NCBI RefSeq assembly: GCF_001612635.1 | Contig: NZ_BDAV01000002.1 | Location: 124,001 to 188,000, forward strand | Direction of reading: 5' to 3' | DNA: 64,000 nucleotides | Source of the DNA: Nocardia africana NBRC 100379 | GTDB taxonomy: Bacteria; Actinomycetota; Actinomycetes; Mycobacteriales; Mycobacteriaceae | Shown here: piece by piece, positions 24,807 through 33,589 of the stretch | Position numbering within the stretch: position 1 is the stretch's first letter | How the letters are laid out: each line of letters begins with the position of its first letter | Made by a program: the position numbers and the translations under genes | Notes under the pieces: generated by a model | Databases searched by the model: none | Seen by the model: the letters and a program-made list of their open reading frames with translations, nothing else | Told to the model about the DNA's origin: nothing

Positions 24807-27101
24807 GTGACCGCGCCTCCCTCCGCCGGCGCCGAGCCGCGAATCGCTCACGGCCCGCTGCGCCCCGTCGAACTCGCCACCGCGGCGGTCCTCGGTGGGG
24901 TGACCGTCGGGCTGGTGACCATCGGCTCGGTGGTGCCCTACGCGGCGGCCCTCAATCTGGTCGCCGCGGTGCCCATGGGTCTGCTGGCGCAGCGCTACCG
25001 GCTGCGCGCCATCCTCGGCGCGACCGTGGCCTCGACCCTGGTGAGTTTCGTCGCGGCCGGCCTGGTTCCGGCGGCCACCGTGGTCAGCGCGGCGACCATC
25101 GGCGGGATCATCGGCACCGTCAAACGGCGGCGACGCGGACTGATCACCGTCCTGTGCCTGTCGTCGCTGGCCGGATTGATCTGGGCGGCCTTCTCGGTCG
25201 GCATGCTCTACCTGTTCGCCGCCTCGCGCCGGCTGGTCTTCGACAACGTGCGCAATATCGCCGCGGGCATCGATCACATGCTCTCCCGGCAGCCACAGCT
25301 GGAATCGCTCGGCAACGGTGTCGTCTCGGTGACCGACAGTGTGCTGGCCTGGTGGTGGCTCTACATCGGCGGCGGCGTCTTGCTCGGCGTGGTGTTCACC
25401 GCGGTGTTCTCCTGGTTCGTCCTCGGATCGGTCCTGGATCGGCTGGAGTGGCTGCCGGGGCGGGATCGGCTGGACGCGCCGGCCGATACGCGCGCGGTCG
25501 CACCGGTTCCGGTGCGGTTGCGCGGCGTGTCCTTCCGCTATCCGGGAGCGCGTGCCGATGCGCTGACCGATATCGACCTGTCCGTCGAGGTCGGCGAATT
25601 CGTCGCCGTCGTCGGTCACAACGGCTCCGGCAAGTCGACGCTGACCCGGCTGCTGGCCGGACTTCCGCCCACCGGCGGCACGGTCGAGCGTCCCGGTTCG
25701 GCGGGGCTCGGCGTGATCGGCGGCACCGCGCTGGTGTTGCAGCGGCCCGAGAGTCAGACACTCGGCGTGCTGGTTGCCGACGACGTGGTGTGGGGTCTGC
25801 CCGCCGAGGCCGCGCGGGCGGTCGACGTCGAGGCGCTGCTGTGCGAGGTCGGGCTGAGCGGGCTCGGTGGCGCGGAGACCGCGACCCTGTCCGGCGGCCA
25901 GCAACAGCGGCTGGCGGTGGCGGCCGCCCTGGCTCGCGATCCCGCGCTGCTCGTGGCCGACGAGGCCACCTCGATGATCGATCCGGACGGCCGGCGCGAA
26001 CTGGTCGCGCTGCTCGCCGGATTGCCCGCCCGGCACCGGATGGCCGTCGTCCTGGTCACCCACCACGAGGCCGACGCGGCGGCGGCCGACCGGGTCATCC
26101 ATCTCTCCGGTGGCCGCCAGGTCGACCATCTGCCGGCGTGGCCGCGTCCGGCGCGCACGCTGCGGCGCCGCCCGATCGGCGAACCGCTGCTGGAACTGCG
26201 GGACGTGCGCCACACCTACAATCGCGGCACGCCGTGGGCGGCGACCGCACTGCGCGGGGTGAATCTGACCGTCCACCGCGGCGAGACGCTGCTCGTGGTC
26301 GGCGGCAACGGATCGGGAAAATCCACCCTGGCCTGGATCATGGCCGGCCTCGTCGTGCCGACCACCGGCAGTTGCCGGCTGTGCGACTACACCGGGTCGC
26401 GTCCGGTGCACAAGCGCATCGGCGCGGTCGAGCTGGCCTTCCAGCATTCCCGGCTGCAACTGCAGCGTCAGACCGTCGGCGCCGAGATCGAGGACTGGGG
26501 CGGGCACGGCACCGGTTCCGGGGCGGTGGGCCGCGCTCTCGACGCGGTGGGGCTGGACCGGGCGATGGCCTCGCGCTCGATCGAGGAATTGTCGGGTGGT
26601 CAGGCCAAGCGGGTGGTCCTCGCCGCGATCGTCGCCAGCCGCCCGCAGGTCGTGGTGCTCGACGAACCGCTGGCCGGACTCGATCCGCAGGGCCGCGCGG
26701 AGGTGGTGGAACTGCTCGCCCGGCTGCGGGATTCGGGGCTGACGCTGATCGTCATCTCGCACGATGTGGCCGATATGGAGAGTGTCTGCGACCGGACGGT
26801 CCACCTGCAATCCGGTCTCATCCTGGAAAGCCTGCCGGCCGTCGCGGCCGCCGCCGACAGCCCGGCCGATGCCGCCGGCGCCCCGGCGGTGGCGGCCCCG
26901 GGACCGGCCGAACCCGTCTTCGGCCCGCCGGCCGACGGCGACGGGCGCGGGGAAGCGGGGATCGCGGGCCCGCGATCCGAACCCGTTCAGCCGGGAACGA
27001 ACGGTGCGACGGACGGCGGCCGGCCCGACCCCGATCGAGCTCGGGGCACCCAGCGCCACAGCCGGGGCCGGCACGGCGACGCCCTCGGAGGTGCGCGATG
27101 A
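24807..27101 (+). CDS. ECF transporter: fused S-like membrane domain and two ATPase domains
   Basis: The 764-residue fusion begins with about six transmembrane helices (~20-215) resembling an ECF substrate-specific subunit. Two ABC ATPase domains follow: Walker A GHNGSGKST near 271 with LSGGQQQR and VADEATS, and Walker A GGNGSGKST near 499 with LSGGQAKR and VVLDEPLAG. Both sites look complete. A disordered Pro/Ala/Gly tail (~690-764) ends the protein. The arrangement matches Rv2326c. EcfT overlaps its stop by four bases, so S, A and A' are one chain and T another. ECF systems import vitamins or metals; the cargo is unknown. The GTG start at 24807 is six bases after CAGACT. Confidence 0.9.
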   Translation: MTAPPSAGAEPRIAHGPLRPVELATAAVLGGVTVGLVTIGSVVPYAAALNLVAAVPMGLLAQRYRLRAILGATVASTLVSFVAAGLVPAATVVSAATIGGIIGTVKRRRRGLITVLCLSSLAGLIWAAFSVGMLYLFAASRRLVFDNVRNIAAGIDHMLSRQPQLESLGNGVVSVTDSVLAWWWLYIGGGVLLGVVFTAVFSWFVLGSVLDRLEWLPGRDRLDAPADTRAVAPVPVRLRGVSFRYPGARADALTDIDLSVEVGEFVAVVGHNGSGKSTLTRLLAGLPPTGGTVERPGSAGLGVIGGTALVLQRPESQTLGVLVADDVVWGLPAEAARAVDVEALLCEVGLSGLGGAETATLSGGQQQRLAVAAALARDPALLVADEATSMIDPDGRRELVALLAGLPARHRMAVVLVTHHEADAAAADRVIHLSGGRQVDHLPAWPRPARTLRRRPIGEPLLELRDVRHTYNRGTPWAATALRGVNLTVHRGETLLVVGGNGSGKSTLAWIMAGLVVPTTGSCRLCDYTGSRPVHKRIGAVELAFQHSRLQLQRQTVGAEIEDWGGHGTGSGAVGRALDAVGLDRAMASRSIEELSGGQAKRVVLAAIVASRPQVVVLDEPLAGLDPQGRAEVVELLARLRDSGLTLIVISHDVADMESVCDRTVHLQSGLILESLPAVAAAADSPADAAGAPAVAAPGPAEPVFGPPADGDGRGEAGIAGPRSEPVQPGTNGATDGGRPDPDRARGTQRHSRGRHGDALGGAR

Positions 27102-27835
27102 GTATGGTGCTGCTGCGCGAAGTTCCGGTCGACAGCCCGATCCACCGGCTCTGGGCCGGAACCAAGATGATCGTCGCGTTCTTCATCAGTGTGCTGCTGA
27201 TGTTGCAGCCCGCGTGGCCGGTCCTCGGCGTGGTGGTCGCCTTCCTGGTCGTGATCGGCCTGGTAGCCAGGCTGCCGCTGGGCACGCTGCCGCGGCTGCC
27301 GTGGTGGTTCTGGGCACTGATCGTGCTCGGCGGACTGATCACCATTCCCACCGGTGGCGCCGCCGTCCTGCGGTATGTCCAGGTCACGCTGTTCGGGCTG
27401 GTCCTGCTGACCACCTCGTTCCTGATCGCCTGGACGACCCCGATGAGCGAGATCGCGCCCGCCCTGGCCAAACTCGGGGCGCCGCTGCGGTTTCTGCGGA
27501 TTCCGGTGGACGAATGGGCGGTCGTCGTGGCGTTGACCCTGCGCGGGCTGCCGCTGCTGATGGACGAGATCCGGGTGTTGCGCGCCGCGCGCCGGCTCCG
27601 CCCCAAGGACGGGTCCATGGCGCGCGGAGCCGCGAATCCGCTCGTGGACATTCTCACCGCGGCCATGGCCGTCGCCACCCGCCGCGCCGGGGAATTGGGT
27701 GAGGCCATCACGGCCCGCGGCGGGACGGGCGAATTGACCGCCCATCCGGCGGGTCCCCGCCGGGCCGATTACCTCGCTCTCGTTCTGTCGGTGGTGGTAT
27801 GCGGAGGCGCGGCGGCGATCGGCGTGTTTCTGTGA
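27098..27835 (+). CDS. EcfT energy-coupling transmembrane protein
   Basis: The 245-residue protein has about six transmembrane helices (IVAFFISVLLMLQPAWPVLG; VVVAFLVVIGLVARL; ADYLALVLSVVVCGGAAAIG). The cytosolic coupling region ALTLRGLPLLMDEIRVLRAA then RRLRP, with AITARGG further on, holds the two short Ala-Arg-Gly type helices that dock on the EcfA ATPases. Its ATG overlaps the previous stop (ATGA), indicating translational coupling and a 1:1 complex with the fused S-A-A' chain. The counterpart in M. tuberculosis is Rv2325c. The gene is followed by 243 bases without a gene. Confidence 0.92.
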   Translation: MSMVLLREVPVDSPIHRLWAGTKMIVAFFISVLLMLQPAWPVLGVVVAFLVVIGLVARLPLGTLPRLPWWFWALIVLGGLITIPTGGAAVLRYVQVTLFGLVLLTTSFLIAWTTPMSEIAPALAKLGAPLRFLRIPVDEWAVVVALTLRGLPLLMDEIRVLRAARRLRPKDGSMARGAANPLVDILTAAMAVATRRAGELGEAITARGGTGELTAHPAGPRRADYLALVLSVVVCGGAAAIGVFL

Positions 27836-28078
27836 ACTCGCCGTAGCAAAGCTTCAGCTATCTCGTGTCGAAATGGGCAAACGGTTTTCCCTAGCGAAAT
27901 ACCAAGTCAGGCGATCGAATTCGCCACACTTTGCGACCGAGTGAAGGTACGGTTACTTCCATGAGTTAGCCGGACCGCGGCTCCACGCGCAGGGGTTGAG
28001 ATACGTCGGGGGTATTGGGTTCTCAGCGCGCGTCGTTTTCGGCTGCCGAGTGTCTTCCTGATGGAGATTGGAACCGGA

Positions 28079-28729
28079 ATGTTTCTGCGCAAGTTCGCCG
28101 CTCTTGCCCTTCCGGCAGTAGTGGCCGTCGCCCTCGGGGCAGGTACCGTCCATGCCGATACCGGCGCACCCACGGTGCGCTACGAAACCCATCTGACGGG
28201 CAATACCGTCGAAACCACCCTCGACGGCGGCTTTTTCCGCGTCGACGCCGACGGGCGCACCGTCGACGTCACCGACGCCGACGGCCGCGCGCTCGTCACA
28301 CTTCCGCTGTCCTTCCGGCAGGACGGCGTGGAGTATCCGATGCCCCACCAGGTGCGCGACGACGCCCGGGTCCTGGATCTGACCGTGGTGAAGGACGCCG
28401 CGGCGGCGCGGCCCGCGCCGGTGACGCCGGTGGCGTCGCCGCTGGAGAATCAGAGCGCGATGAACGCGTTCGCAACGCAATTCGGGCTCGGCACCGCGAT
28501 CGGCAGCTTCATCGGTACTGCCATCGGCGGAGTGATCGGCCTGGTCGTCGGCGCTGCGGCAGGCGGTGTGGGAGCGATTCCGGGATTCATCACCGGTGCC
28601 ACCGCGGGCGCGATCATCGGCTCGTTGGTGGTCGGCGGACCCACGCTGATCGTCGCCGCGATCGATCTCATCAGCACGCTGAGCGCTCCGGCGGGCACCA
28701 CGAAGTGGTACACCGCCACCACGAACTGA
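28079..28729 (+). CDS. Secreted or surface protein with glycine-zipper segment (216 aa)
   Basis: The ATG at 28079 follows GGAACCGGA; an ATG at 28061 is less likely. A signal peptide (FAALALPAVVAVALGAG, cleavage near VHA) leads into a beta-rich mature domain (YETHLTGNTVETTLDGGFFR; DGRALVTLPLSFRQDG). The C-terminal half is a long hydrophobic Gly/Ala glycine-zipper (AIGSFIGTAIGGVIGLVVGA and GFITGATAGAIIGSLVVGG), able to insert in or pack against a membrane. No enzyme motif is visible. Similar two-part exported proteins of unknown function are frequent in Nocardia. A short unlabelled region downstream separates it from the convergent ligD. Confidence 0.8.
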   Translation: MFLRKFAALALPAVVAVALGAGTVHADTGAPTVRYETHLTGNTVETTLDGGFFRVDADGRTVDVTDADGRALVTLPLSFRQDGVEYPMPHQVRDDARVLDLTVVKDAAAARPAPVTPVASPLENQSAMNAFATQFGLGTAIGSFIGTAIGGVIGLVVGAAAGGVGAIPGFITGATAGAIIGSLVVGGPTLIVAAIDLISTLSAPAGTTKWYTATTN

Positions 28730-28866
28730 CTCGGCCAACCGGACGTCGCGGAGGGTCTGGCGCCGACATCTCGTGGCGCCAGGCCGTCGAGACGCGCGGT
28801 GAAAACGGGTCGCCGCGCGCAACCGGACCGCCTGGTGCGTGATCGCGAAACCGGTTGTGACAGAAC

Positions 28867-31158
28867 CTACTTCTCGTCCGGCACCCACGCCGGATGCCAC
28901 AGCCGCCCGGATTCGGTCCAGTTCATATATCGCACCGTGCCGGTGATTTTCGGCGTCGCCCAGACGGCGTCCTTACGTTCGTCGGCGGTCAGCTCGTTGG
29001 CGAAGGGACTGGTCTTGCGGCGTAGGGGGCGCAGGCGCGCGGTCAGCCCCGACATCTCGCGGTCGCTGAAGCCGGTGCCCACCCGGCCGATGTAATACAG
29101 CTCGCCCTCGTGGCGGACGCCGACCAGCAGGGAGGCGAATTCTCTTGCGGCGCTGCGCCGCCAGCCACCGATGATCACCTCCTGGGTGCGCCAGTTGCGG
29201 GTCTTGATCCACGACTGGCCGCGCTTGCCGGGCAGATAGACCGAATCCTTGCGTTTGGCGACGACTCCCTCGAGCCGATGCTCGCGGCTGTATTCCAGGG
29301 CGTCCGCACCCGACCCCTCCAGGCGCGGCGGGACGAGCAGCGACGGCACGCCCTCCGCCAGCGCCTCCAATACCTGCCGGCGATCCGCGTAGCGCTTGCG
29401 CAGCAGGGAGGTGCCGTCCAGATACAGCACGTCGAAGGCGACCAGTTCCGCATGTGCCGGATCTGCCTGCAGGAGGGCCAGATTCGACGCGCCCTCGGCG
29501 TCGAAGACCACCGCCTCCCCGTCGAGCACGATCCGATGCCCCCGCAGTTGCCGTCCCAGCTCGGCGATTCGCGGATAGCGGTCGGTGACGGTATTGCCCG
29601 CCCGGCTGCGGATCACCACGTGGCCGTCGTCGATTTCCGTGATGACCCGGAACCCGTCCCATTTGGTCTCGAAGACCCAGTCCCGGGCGCCGAGTTTCGC
29701 CACCTCACCGGAGGTCGCCAGCATCGGCGACAGTCCGCGCGGGAACTCGGCGGCACGGTCCGGCGGCCCGCCGCGCTGCCCGTCGTTCGAACCGCCCTGC
29801 CCCTCATCGTCTTCCGGCTCGGCGACCTGGGATTTCATCAGGTGCATCAACCACTGCTTGCCGTCGGTGCGGATGAAGGCGTAGCGGCCGTTGAGGCGCT
29901 CACCGTGGAACTGGACGATCACCTCGTCAGCACGCCACTTCTCGGTGTCGTAGGTGCCGGTGTCCCAGATCGTCATCTGCCCGGCACCGTATTCACCCCG
30001 CGGGATGGTGCCGTGGAACTGCAGGTATTCCAGGGGATGATCCTCGGTGTGCACGGCCAGCCGGTTCTGCGACGGCGAGGTCGGTGGCCCCTTCGGCACC
30101 GCCCACGACACCAGCACACCGTCGCGTTCGAGTCGCACATCCCAGTGCAGTCGCCGCGCGTGATGTTCCTGCACCACGAAGCGATCCCCCGCACCGGGGT
30201 CGGGCGGGCCGGGCGGAACCGGTTCCGGAGTGCGGGCGGGATCACGCATGGACCGGTAGGTCTGCAGCGGATCCGCCACACCGGCACTCCCCAGTGGCGG
30301 ATCGAGACCCGCGAGCAGATCCCCGTCGGAACGCCAGCGTTCGAGCACCTCGTCGAAGCGCAACTGGCGCAGGCGCTTTCGATCGGCGATCTCGTCCCAG
30401 CTACGCGGCGCCGCCACGGTCGGCTGCTCGCGCCCGCGCAGCGAATACGGCGCGATGGTGGTCTTCGCGGGGTTGTTCTGGCTCCAGTCCAGAAAGATCT
30501 TGCCCGGCCGCACGGCCTTCGCCATCGTCGCCGTGACCAGTGTGGGATGCAGCTTCTCCAGTCCGGTCGCCAGCTGTTTCGCGACGGTCGAGGCACCCCC
30601 TGGACTCAGTTCCCGGTCCAGCGGTACATAGATGTGAATTCCCTTGCTGCCGCTGGTCACCGGATAGGCGTCGAGACCGGCGTCGCGCACGGTATCGCGA
30701 ATCCACAACGCGACCGTGGCGCAATCGGCCAGTTGCACTCCCGGTCCGGGGTCGAGATCGAAGACGATGCGGGTGGCCGGACCGCGGGATCCGTCGGCGA
30801 AACGCCATTGCGGCACATGGATTTCCAGTGACGCCTGCTGCCCGAGCCAGGCCAGGCCCGCCACCGAATCGATGACCGGATAGTTCACCCGGCGATCGGA
30901 ATGATCCAGCGGCCGGCGCTCGATCCATTTCGGCGCGTGCGAGGCCAGATTCTTCTCGAAGAACGAGGGTTCGCTCACCCCGTTGGGCCAGCGCTTCCGC
31001 GTCACCGGACGGTCGGCGATATGCGGCAGCAGAGCCGGTGCGATGGCGGTGTAGTAGTCGATCACCTCGCCCTTGGTGGTGCCCGTCGCCGGGTACAGCA
31101 CCTTGTCGAGGTTGGTCAGACCGACCTCGATGCCCCCGAATTCGCGGCGCGCCGCCAT
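28867..31158 (-). CDS. ligD: Multifunctional ATP-dependent DNA ligase D (NHEJ)
   Basis: The 763-residue enzyme repairs double-strand breaks by non-homologous end joining. The domain order is primase-polymerase (~1-290; metal motif IVFDLDPG), 3'-phosphoesterase (~320-450; EHHARRLHWDVRLERDG, HGTIPRGEYGAG) and ligase (~475-763; nucleotidyl lysine Lys499 in ETKWDGF, then LDGEAVVFD and a closing OB-fold). This polymerase-first order matches the mycobacterial enzyme (Rv0938), not the Pseudomonas ligase-first order. Its usual partner Ku is not in this window. The ATG at 31158 is six bases from TACACT on its own strand, consistent with a leaderless message. Confidence 0.96.
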   Translation of the reverse strand: MAARREFGGIEVGLTNLDKVLYPATGTTKGEVIDYYTAIAPALLPHIADRPVTRKRWPNGVSEPSFFEKNLASHAPKWIERRPLDHSDRRVNYPVIDSVAGLAWLGQQASLEIHVPQWRFADGSRGPATRIVFDLDPGPGVQLADCATVALWIRDTVRDAGLDAYPVTSGSKGIHIYVPLDRELSPGGASTVAKQLATGLEKLHPTLVTATMAKAVRPGKIFLDWSQNNPAKTTIAPYSLRGREQPTVAAPRSWDEIADRKRLRQLRFDEVLERWRSDGDLLAGLDPPLGSAGVADPLQTYRSMRDPARTPEPVPPGPPDPGAGDRFVVQEHHARRLHWDVRLERDGVLVSWAVPKGPPTSPSQNRLAVHTEDHPLEYLQFHGTIPRGEYGAGQMTIWDTGTYDTEKWRADEVIVQFHGERLNGRYAFIRTDGKQWLMHLMKSQVAEPEDDEGQGGSNDGQRGGPPDRAAEFPRGLSPMLATSGEVAKLGARDWVFETKWDGFRVITEIDDGHVVIRSRAGNTVTDRYPRIAELGRQLRGHRIVLDGEAVVFDAEGASNLALLQADPAHAELVAFDVLYLDGTSLLRKRYADRRQVLEALAEGVPSLLVPPRLEGSGADALEYSREHRLEGVVAKRKDSVYLPGKRGQSWIKTRNWRTQEVIIGGWRRSAAREFASLLVGVRHEGELYYIGRVGTGFSDREMSGLTARLRPLRRKTSPFANELTADERKDAVWATPKITGTVRYMNWTESGRLWHPAWVPDEK

Positions 31159-31270
31159 AGTCGCAGTGTAAAGCGAAGACGGGCCCCGCCGGAGGAGTGA
31201 ACCTCCGGCCGGTGCCCGTCGTTCGATCGGCGAGTGGGCCCGGCGGTACCGGGCATTTCGCCTCGGCCCC

Positions 31271-31555
31271 TCAGCCCTCCGGCGGCTGCGGCGCCTGCGG
31301 CGGGGTGGCGGGCGGAGTCTGCGGGGGCGCGGCGGGCGGCTCGGAAGCCGGCGGCGGGGTGTTGCCGCCCTGCGGCGTGATGTTCTTCTTGATGGCCTCG
31401 GTGCCCTTGTCGATGTGACCGGAGTACTTGCCCCCGGTTTTCTCGTTGACGAAGCCGCCGGCCTTGTCGACAGCCCCGTGCACCTTCTCCGCGTTCTGCG
31501 AGGCCGCGTCGCGGCCCTTACCCACCAACCCCTTGAGCGTATCCATCAAACTCAT
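31271..31555 (-). CDS. MT0933-like 'antitoxin' family protein with Pro-rich tail
   Basis: The 94-residue protein starts MSLMDTLKGLVGKGRDAASQ and continues through KVHGAVDKAGGFVNEKTGGK, the helical Lys/Ala/Asp pattern of the MT0933/Rv0909-like family. Some members are annotated as antitoxins. Beyond ~residue 55 it has an atypical Pro/Ala/Gln tail (PPPASEPPAAPPQTPPATPP). AAGGAG lies eight bases before the ATG at 31555. No toxin gene is adjacent, so a toxin-antitoxin role is doubtful here; these proteins may instead be stress or DNA-associated helical proteins. It sits directly downstream of the MBL hydrolase gene on the same strand. Confidence 0.75.
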   Translation of the reverse strand: MSLMDTLKGLVGKGRDAASQNAEKVHGAVDKAGGFVNEKTGGKYSGHIDKGTEAIKKNITPQGGNTPPPASEPPAAPPQTPPATPPQAPQPPEG

Positions 31556-31587
31556 GAAGCCCACTCCTTCACTCGTCGACTGCGTTT

Positions 31588-32739
31588 CTAGCGCACATCC
31601 TCCCACCAGGAGACCTGCGGTGATACCGCATTGGTATCGATCCGCCCGCCGGGAAGCGGCACCGCTACCCGGGTACCCGCTGCACGCGCCGCCGCAACAA
31701 GTCTGTGCACCGGCTCGGACCAGCCGTGGAAGGCCAGGTTGAACGTGGCCCAGTGAATCGGCACCAACACGCCGTACTCGGCGTCTCCGACACACACGTC
31801 GGCGTGGGCCTGTACCGCTTCCTCGGGATTCATGTGCACATCCGGCCAGTGCACGTCGTAGGCGCCGATCGGCAACAGCGTGAGATCGAACGGACCGTGG
31901 GTCGCGCCGATTTCGGCGAACGCCTTCGTGTATCCGGTGTCACCGCCGAAATAGGCCCGCCGCCGCGGCCCCGCGAACACCCACGACGCCCACAGCGTGG
32001 TATTGCGGCTGAGGCCGCGGCCGGAGAAGTGCCGCGCCTCGGTGCAGGTGACAGTGAGCTCGTCCAGACCCGGGCGGGCGAGGGACGTGGACGTGTTCCA
32101 ATCCAATTCGATGATGCGGTCCGCCGGCACCTGCCATTTGCGCAGATGGGCGCCGATCCCGATCGGCACCACGAACGGGGCGTCCTGACCGGCCACCAGG
32201 GCGCGCACGGTCTCGCGGTCCAGGTGGTCGTAGTGATCGTGCGAGATGACCACCGCGTCCAGCGCCGGCAGCGACGACAGCGGCGCCGGCACCGGGTGCA
32301 GCCGGGCCGGGCCGACCAGCGGCGACGGCGAGACCCGCTCGCTCCAGACCGGGTCGGTGAGGATGCGGTAGCCGTCGACCTCGACCAGCGCGGTGGCGTG
32401 GCCGAACCAGGTCACGGCCAGATCGGCCGGCTGTTCGGGATGTTCGGCACTCGCCAGCGGGATATCCGCGGGTGGCCGCCCCACATCGCGACGGGTGAGT
32501 GCCGAGACCAGCAGGGATGCGCCCGATCCGGGCGTGATCTGGCTGCTGGGTTCGGTGTTGTGGAACTGCCGGTCGCGGTAGCTCGCCGACCGCGCCGCCA
32601 GCGGGGCGATGGCGGCGGCGGAAGCCCCCATTTCCGCGGGAATCCGCCACGCCGCGCGCGCCACCCAGCGCAATCCGGCCAGCCCGGCCGCGGCCAGGGC
32701 CGCTCGGCGGGCGGACGCGACGATCTCGGTGCCGGCCAT
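31588..32739 (-). CDS. Metallo-beta-lactamase-fold hydrolase (NAPE-PLD-like, Rv0906 counterpart)
   Basis: The 383-residue protein has a hydrophobic, Ala-rich N-terminus (~1-50) that may be a membrane anchor or signal. An MBL fold follows: the zinc motif ISHDHYDHLD is HxHxDH, with later ligands in TEARHFSGRG, FGGDTGYT and the C-terminal IHWATFNLAFHG. This set resembles the N-acyl-phosphatidylethanolamine phospholipase D and UlaG-like branch, so a lipid phosphodiester substrate is possible. Its ATG shares one base with the preceding echA6 stop (TGATG), indicating translational coupling. The same neighbour order (echA6 then Rv0906) is known in M. tuberculosis. Confidence 0.85.
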   Translation of the reverse strand: MAGTEIVASARRAALAAAGLAGLRWVARAAWRIPAEMGASAAAIAPLAARSASYRDRQFHNTEPSSQITPGSGASLLVSALTRRDVGRPPADIPLASAEHPEQPADLAVTWFGHATALVEVDGYRILTDPVWSERVSPSPLVGPARLHPVPAPLSSLPALDAVVISHDHYDHLDRETVRALVAGQDAPFVVPIGIGAHLRKWQVPADRIIELDWNTSTSLARPGLDELTVTCTEARHFSGRGLSRNTTLWASWVFAGPRRRAYFGGDTGYTKAFAEIGATHGPFDLTLLPIGAYDVHWPDVHMNPEEAVQAHADVCVGDAEYGVLVPIHWATFNLAFHGWSEPVHRLVAAARAAGTRVAVPLPGGRIDTNAVSPQVSWWEDVR

Positions 32740-33464
32740 CAGCGCCCCACGAACTTCGCCGCGCGCTTCTGTTGCCGCGCCAGCCGCGCCTCCTCGGCAT
32801 CGGCACTGCGCCAGGCTGCCTCCAGGGCGGCGCGCTGTTCGGGAGTGTCCTCGCCGCGGGTGTCGTCGTCGTTGAACACCAGCTTGAGGTGGCGCAGCGA
32901 GAGCGGGGCGAGCTGGGCGATCGACTTGGCCCACTCCTGCGCGTCGGCCAGCGTGCCGAGGCGGTTGGCGAAGCCGAAAGTGTATGCGTCGGAAGCGGAG
33001 ACACTTTCGGCACCCATCAGCACCGTCCGCGCCGGGCCGCCGCCGATCAGCGAGACCAGGCGGCGTACCGTCCAGCGATCCACCGAAATGCCCAGCTTCG
33101 CGGCCGGAATGGCGATATAGGAATCCGGGCTCATCACCCGCAGGTCGGAGGCCAGCGCCAGTTGCACCCCGGCGCCGAGCGCGCCGCCGTTGATGGCGGA
33201 GATCACCGGCACCGGGACCGTTTCGATGGTGCGCAACAGACCGAGCAGTCCGTCGAGGAAATCCGGCGAATAGACACCGGACAGATCGGCGCCGGCACTG
33301 AAAATCGGCCCCTGACCGGTCAGCACGATCACCCGCGCGTCGGCCGCCGCGGACGTGACGGCCTCCCGCAACGCTGCCACCAACTCGTCGTTGAGGGCGT
33401 TGCGGCGCTGCGGGCGCTGCAATTCGATGGTGACCACGTCACCATCCCGGCTCACTGCGAGCAT
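32739..33464 (-). CDS. echA6: Enoyl-CoA hydratase-like protein EchA6 (catalytic glutamates missing)
   Basis: A 241-residue crotonase-fold protein. The ATG at 33464 has GGGGAGAGG just upstream, which makes it a better start than 33479. Oxyanion-hole parts FSAGADLSG and INGGALGAG are present. The two catalytic glutamates of true hydratases are not: the positions read GVQLAL (Q) and IAIPAAKLG (A). EchA6 of M. tuberculosis (Rv0905) has the same changes and acts as a non-catalytic acyl-CoA-binding protein linked to mycolic acid synthesis. By neighbours and sequence this is its counterpart. It is translationally coupled to the MBL hydrolase and divergent from a monooxygenase gene. Confidence 0.85.
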   Translation of the reverse strand: MLAVSRDGDVVTIELQRPQRRNALNDELVAALREAVTSAAADARVIVLTGQGPIFSAGADLSGVYSPDFLDGLLGLLRTIETVPVPVISAINGGALGAGVQLALASDLRVMSPDSYIAIPAAKLGISVDRWTVRRLVSLIGGGPARTVLMGAESVSASDAYTFGFANRLGTLADAQEWAKSIAQLAPLSLRHLKLVFNDDDTRGEDTPEQRAALEAAWRSADAEEARLARQQKRAAKFVGR

Positions 33465-33554
33465 CTGACCTCTCCCCATTCGCGCGGTTCTCTTCCGGGG
33501 GCCACCTCACCGCACCCGCCGGTCGGTATCGACTCCACTGTATGCGGCGGACAG

Positions 33555-33582
33555 TTGCCGCAGCGCACCCGACGCGTACTGT
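33555..33582 (+). promoter_or_regulatory. Promoter for a leaderless monooxygenase mRNA
   Basis: TTGCCG (33555-33560), a 16-base spacer and TACTGT (33577-33582) are followed after seven bases by GTG at 33590. This predicts transcription starting at the start codon and rules against the earlier in-frame ATG at 33542, which lies upstream of the promoter. Confidence 0.6.
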
Positions 33583-33589
33583 GACGGCG

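Noticed and set aside
24645..27074. An 809-residue minus-strand open frame across the ECF transporter gene
   Set aside because: Composition is His/Gly/Arg-rich shadow sequence. The plus strand has complete ABC ATPase motifs and a coupled EcfT gene.
31271..31555. A toxin-antitoxin pair near ligD
   Set aside because: Only the MT0933-like protein is present. No toxin-like ORF with a ribosome site lies on either side.
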